Positions 63,212 through 64,000 of a stretch of DNA of 64,000 nt are shown here, piece after piece. The stretch is taken from contig QCGZ01000004.1 of NCBI GenBank assembly GCA_003279705.1, forward strand, positions 1-64,000. Direction: 5' to 3'. This stretch comes from OCS116 cluster bacterium AG-390-I16 (GTDB taxonomy: Bacteria; Pseudomonadota; Alphaproteobacteria; MED-G09). The notes beneath the pieces are model-generated. The model saw nothing but the letters and a program-made list of their open reading frames with translations. It had not been told where the DNA came from and did no database searches. Each line of letters starts with the position of its first letter. The first letter of the stretch is position 1. The translations under genes were made by a program, and so were the position numbers.

Positions 63212-64000
63212 TTATTTTTTCCAGGAAGCTATACTTCCAAGAGAAAGACCAAGAACTTGACTTCTTCTATAATAAAATTGAGTATCAGCCTCCCAAGTAA
63301 ATCCAATACCTCCATGGGTTTGAATATTTTCTTGGGCAGCAAAATTGAATGCATCAGTTGCAGCAACCCTTGAGGCTGCAGCAGCAATCTTTAAATCTGA
63401 GCCTTTATCATTCAACATCATCGCTCCATAGTAACTATTTGACTTAGCCAACTCAATCTTAATATACATATCAGCAAGCTTATGTTTTACAGCTTGATAT
63501 GATCCAATTTGTCTTCCAAAAGCAAATCTATCTAAAGCATATTCCTTTGCCATGTTAAGAGATGCCTCAGCCCCACCTATTTGCTCGAAAGAGATTAATA
63601 CTGCAGCAATATCAAGTATTTGCTGAACATCACTCCATCCATCACCTGATGAATTCATAATTTCACTTGAAGTATTATTAAAAATAATTTCTGCATGATC
63701 TCTTGTTTGATCAAGTGTAGATAGTGACTTTTTTTCAATTCCTTTCTCAGATAAATCAACAATGGACATCCCGATAGAATCCTTGGTTTTATCCCTAACA
63801 ATTACCACGCAAATATCTGCATAACTTCCATCGGGAACAGGCATTTTTGTTCCTGTCAATTTGCCAGAGGAAAAAGTGCATTGAATATTATCAGGATTAG
63901 GCTCCATAGCACTTTCAGGCAATGCAAAAGTTGCAATTATTTCTCCGGAGGCAAGCTTAGGAAGATAATTTTCTTTTTGTTCACTAGTACCAAATAATTT
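63212..64000 (-). CDS. Acyl-CoA dehydrogenase, 5'-truncated by the window edge
   Basis: RFAFGRQIGSYQAVKHKLADMYI, NIQTHGGIGFTWEADTQFYYRRS. The frame stays open beyond 63922 (KLFGTSEQKENYLPKLASGEIIATFALPESAM...), so the track start is an edge artefact. Confidence 0.9.
   Translation of the reverse strand, partial: KLFGTSEQKENYLPKLASGEIIATFALPESAMEPNPDNIQCTFSSGKLTGTKMPVPDGSYADICVVIVRDKTKDSIGMSIVDLSEKGIEKKSLSTLDQTRDHAEIIFNNTSSEIMNSSGDGWSDVQQILDIAAVLISFEQIGGAEASLNMAKEYALDRFAFGRQIGSYQAVKHKLADMYIKIELAKSNSYYGAMMLNDKGSDLKIAAAASRVAATDAFNFAAQENIQTHGGIGFTWEADTQFYYRRSQVLGLSLGSIASWKK

Overview
AT-rich chromosomal window, gene-dense, most like an alphaproteobacterium (probably marine and streamlined; this is inference). 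The backbone is core genome. It holds a complete dcw division/murein cluster on the minus strand (mraZ-rsmH-ftsL-ftsI-murE-murF-mraY-murD-ftsW-murG-murC-murB-ddl-ftsQ-ftsA-ftsZ, then lpxC-bamD-ligA), plus ilvB-ilvN-ilvC-leuA, hflK-hflC-degP, thyA-folA, mrp, fumC, a UvrD/PcrA helicase, miaA and dusA. Two structural RNAs are clear: a circularly permuted (two-piece) tmRNA before fumC, and RNase P RNA upstream of mraZ. The accessory part (about 0.9-10 kb) has an SRD5A-like steroid 5-alpha-reductase family protein, NmrA-like and SDR oxidoreductases, a cytochrome P450 and two tandem PQQ dehydrogenases. The right end has an Oar-like TonB-dependent receptor, a PhoD-like phosphatase and a pair of acyl-CoA dehydrogenases. 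Main points of interest: (1) an in-frame, apparently perfect 1104-bp tandem duplication inside one PQQ dehydrogenase, bounded by a 9-bp microhomology; (2) an unannotated 35-aa Leu-rich leader peptide with an attenuator-like structure upstream of leuA; (3) an 8-G run that throws the canonical N-terminus of ddl out of frame; (4) four 10-bp-periodic TGGGN-type repeats upstream of mraZ; (5) the permuted tmRNA with a readable tag AKSDYAEYSLAA; (6) tail-to-tail packing of all six convergent gene pairs. I found no CRISPR array, transposon, phage or defence system.
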